Assembly (NCBI GenBank): GCA_030607655.1
Contig: JAUWJN010000075.1
Location: forward strand, 1 to 9,102
Direction of reading: 5' to 3'
From: a bacterium
GTDB lineage: Bacteria; Armatimonadota; Zipacnadia; Zipacnadales; Zipacnadaceae
Length of the DNA: 9,102 nt
Position 1 is the first letter of the stretch. Every line of letters begins with the position of its first letter. Shown here piece after piece: positions 6,791 to 9,102 of the stretch. The translations under genes and the position numbers were made by a program. The notes beneath the pieces are model-generated. The model saw only the letters and a program-made list of their open reading frames with translations, was not told the DNA's origin and did no database searches.

Positions 6791-9102
6791 CTATTGGCTT
6801 TCGTGAGGCATACTTCTCACATCCAGAGTGGCTGCCAGATCTGCCCCGGTGGGAAGGATGGTAGAGTAGACCATCAGTACGCTTTCATGGTAAACCGTGC
6901 TTGGACTGCGCGGATAGCGGAACATCTTGCCCAGAAACGGCAGCTGCCCCAAGATGGGAATCACGCCCTTCGGCCGCGGATGAGTTGTTGCCAATGTCAA
7001 GCTGGAAAGCGAGAACAGATCCAGAGCATGGATATACACATTGGTCTTTGCGTGATGCTTGGCTACGCGGCTGAGTGGAACGGCACTGGTTGCCCCCTGC
7101 CCTCCACCGGGGTCATCGTGCAACACCTGGAAATCAATGGCCAGCTCGGCCGCAGACCCTCCGGGCAGAATGTGGGGGGTGAAGGTCAGGCTGACGCCTT
7201 CGGTCAGAGCCGTCCAGAGCTGCGGCGGCTGTCCGAATTGCATGGCGAGCGCCAGTAGCCGATCCGCTGGGATGCCACTCGTGGCGTCTCCGATGGCGGA
7301 CATAGTACTCTGTGCTGCCGCAGTGGCGGCGGGAATCACCGGCGCAGTTTCCGCCTCGGCGCTCATTGGCTGAACGCTGGCGACGACACCGCCGGTCTTG
7401 AGCATGCTCACCGCCGAGTCAACTTCATCCTTAGTGCCCACGAGCATCATGGCAGGCTGCGTCTCACTTTCCAGCGGCCAGACTTGTATAGCTGGCAGAA
7501 TACGCTGCAGCCGGTCCGGCCAGGCGTGCAAGTCCTCCCTTCCCACCCTATTTCGGTCCAGTATGATCCTCACCACAACTCTGGGCACACCTCTCGTCGA
7601 ACGCCGTGGTAAGTACCCGGCGAGTGCTCTGCTGAACTTCGTAGCCTCTTCCAGCGCTGCTGTATCCAGCGTCGGCGGAACGCTTACATCGAAGTAGCTG
7701 ACAGCGCTGCCAACCATGTGTGCCTGAGTGCCTGAAAGCACGGAAATACTCGTGGTGCTGGCCGATCCCAGGCCTCCGGCCCGGCCGCTGCCTGCAAGCC
7801 TGCGCAGCTCATTCTGCAGTGGGTGCAGGAACAGGGCCTGGATGTCCTCGGCTAGCGCGCGCTCCGCATTCTGCAGAACGATTTGCGCATCAGCGCTGCG
7901 CATTCTCAGGTGTTCCGCCGAGACTGTGCTCCAGTCCTCCGCAACCGCGCTTTGCATCGCTAGAAAGCCTGTTATGCTGTCACTGGCGGTCCGCGCGTAT
8001 TGTTCATCTCCGAAGAGTGCAAGCAAGCGCCAGGGCAGAAGCGCCCGGGAATGAGAAGCTGTCGCCGAGCCGCCTTGCTGACCCGCTGCAGTTGCTGTCC
8101 GCACCTCTTCCAGCAGTGCCACCAGCACTGCGCATCTCTGAGAACTTTCTTGCTTGAGCACGCGGAGCCATGTTGCCAGCGCCTCCGGATCGTCTGCCTG
8201 CAGAACGTTCAGCCAACCACTCAGCTTCGCATTCAGTCCGTCCTCGATCATGGCGCGACGGGCGCCCTCAGGTCTCTCCGAAGTCAGCGCCAGATCACCG
8301 ATGTCCATCACTATGCCCATCTTTGTGGATTCCATGACTGCTGTCTCAGCCATGGGTTGGGCCGCAATCAGTATCGCCAGAGTCTCGGTCAGGGACAGCG
8401 GGTGAGGGCCTCTCGCAGATGGTGTCAGGATAGCTCCCGGGGACAATCCGATACAAGTGTCCGGCGAACGCGGCTCTGACACACCAATCATCGCGCGAAA
8501 AGTCGGCGCCTTTTCGGCGCCAGCGTCTAGTCTGGCCTGATTCTCCTGTAGCCTGTCCTGAGCGTAGGCCTCCAACTGGCGTAGGTAGCCGCGCACGAGA
8601 CGGGCCACTGCCGTCACCTCAGCTTGCGCTTTCTGAGCACGCTGTGCAACTTCACTGGCATTGCTGCCGCTGAGTTGGAAGGCCCATATATCGAGGCGGA
8701 CTTCGGGCTGAGGAACGTCCAGGGCCGCAATAACTCGCTTCAGATTGCGTACCTGTGACTGCGGACCGGCCAGTACCAGCATCGGCGGGCCAGCGGCCCC
8801 ATCGCCGCTGAGCACCGTGACATCTTGCACCAGACCGGCGGGCATGTTAGCGAGCATCTCCTTGACCAACTGTGGCTGTCGCAAATAGTACAGACGGACA
8901 GTCTCGCACGTGAGGGCTTGTTCATCATAGATCAGTTTGGCTTCGATCAGCCGTGCCAACGTTCTCTCAATGTCCGCTTCCGTGCCCTGCAGTATCAGGT
9001 GCTGAGGTCCGTATTCCCATGTTGCCAGCCCCGGCGCTCCCCGCAATTGATCCAAGAGTTGCAGGTCAGCGGGGGTAGTGGCCTTCACGTATGCAATGCG
9101 GG
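6791..9102 (-). CDS. Divergent secretin-like (type II/III secretion, type IV pilus) protein, 5'-truncated
   Basis: The frame stays open to the right edge (RIAYV precedes the GTG at 9086-9088), so the N-terminus lies outside the window. About 770 residues are visible; numbering here takes that GTG as residue 1. Residues 1-57 and 61-142 look like secretin N1-type ring domains (VRLYYLRQ...LVLAGPQSQVRNLKRVIAALDVPQPEVRLDIWAF). Residues 143-195 are strongly helical, possibly coiled coil. About 195-440 is Ala-rich, mostly helical and unrecognised. TTSISVLSGTQAHMVGSAVSYFD (445-467) resembles the first secretin-core strands. A further N-domain-like unit (VPRVVVRIIL...PAMMLVGTKDEVDSAVSMLK, 501-564) and an Ala-rich linker (575-605) follow. 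GVSLTFTPHILPGG (631-644), VIPILGQLPFLGKMFR (709-724) and ESVLMVYSTILPTG (735-748) are C-terminal secretin motifs. Secretins form multimeric outer-membrane channels. The gene is convergent with the sugar operon and ends at TAG 6793-6791. The identity rests mainly on the C-terminal motifs. Confidence 0.72.
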   Translation of the reverse strand, partial: RIAYVKATTPADLQLLDQLRGAPGLATWEYGPQHLILQGTEADIERTLARLIEAKLIYDEQALTCETVRLYYLRQPQLVKEMLANMPAGLVQDVTVLSGDGAAGPPMLVLAGPQSQVRNLKRVIAALDVPQPEVRLDIWAFQLSGSNASEVAQRAQKAQAEVTAVARLVRGYLRQLEAYAQDRLQENQARLDAGAEKAPTFRAMIGVSEPRSPDTCIGLSPGAILTPSARGPHPLSLTETLAILIAAQPMAETAVMESTKMGIVMDIGDLALTSERPEGARRAMIEDGLNAKLSGWLNVLQADDPEALATWLRVLKQESSQRCAVLVALLEEVRTATAAGQQGGSATASHSRALLPWRLLALFGDEQYARTASDSITGFLAMQSAVAEDWSTVSAEHLRMRSADAQIVLQNAERALAEDIQALFLHPLQNELRRLAGSGRAGGLGSASTTSISVLSGTQAHMVGSAVSYFDVSVPPTLDTAALEEATKFSRALAGYLPRRSTRGVPRVVVRIILDRNRVGREDLHAWPDRLQRILPAIQVWPLESETQPAMMLVGTKDEVDSAVSMLKTGGVVASVQPMSAEAETAPVIPAATAAAQSTMSAIGDATSGIPADRLLALAMQFGQPPQLWTALTEGVSLTFTPHILPGGSAAELAIDFQVLHDDPGGGQGATSAVPLSRVAKHHAKTNVYIHALDLFSLSSLTLATTHPRPKGVIPILGQLPFLGKMFRYPRSPSTVYHESVLMVYSTILPTGADLAATLDVRSMPHESQ

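Noticed and set aside
6794..8479. Several plus-strand open frames of 83-159 residues opposite the secretin gene.
   Set aside because: They overlap each other and the long minus-strand frame, have low-complexity Ser/Arg/Cys-rich translations with no family features, and are explained as shadows of a GC-rich gene on the other strand.

Overview
The window comes from a bacterial chromosome of moderate-to-high GC content. Three things point to Armatimonadota, or a similar phylum that carries many H-X9-DG prepilins (Planctomycetota, Verrucomicrobiota/Lentisphaerota): a short prepilin whose post-helix region reads CLSNVKQIG...MYAQDYDG and which ends in an H-X9-DG motif, a GH57 branching enzyme, and a cytoplasmic GH106-type glycosidase beside a URO-D-family protein. 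This placement is inferred from protein style only; there is no rRNA or marker gene in the window.

Layout. (1) 3-1415 (+): the 3' portion of a GH57 1,4-alpha-glucan branching enzyme, cut by the left edge. (2) 1559-2146 (+): a small prepilin-like secreted or pilus-type protein. It has a good promoter candidate embedded in the last codons of the branching enzyme (1381-1409) and a strong intrinsic terminator at 2196-2227. (3) 2332-5577 and 5582-6679 (+): a tight two-gene operon encoding a 1081-residue GH106-like (alpha-L-rhamnosidase family) glycosidase without a signal peptide and a URO-D-fold protein. The two genes are 4 nt apart, with no Shine-Dalgarno sequence before the second, so translation is probably coupled. 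(4) 6791-9102 (-): the C-terminal part of a divergent secretin-like outer-membrane channel protein, convergent with the operon and cut by the right edge. The 111-nt convergent gap holds a long imperfect hairpin.

How they fit together. The glycosidase and URO-D protein look like an intracellular sugar-processing pair acting on an imported oligosaccharide; the URO-D protein has lost the cysteine zinc ligands of the methylcobamide transferases and its substrate is unknown. The branching enzyme belongs to glycogen metabolism. The prepilin and the secretin both belong to the type IV pilus / type II secretion world, but they lie on opposite strands, separated by the sugar operon, so a direct link is not shown. 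I found no tRNA, rRNA, CRISPR, IS element or transposase. The most unusual items are the secretin, whose core appears to be split by an extra domain, and the glycosidase/URO-D pairing.
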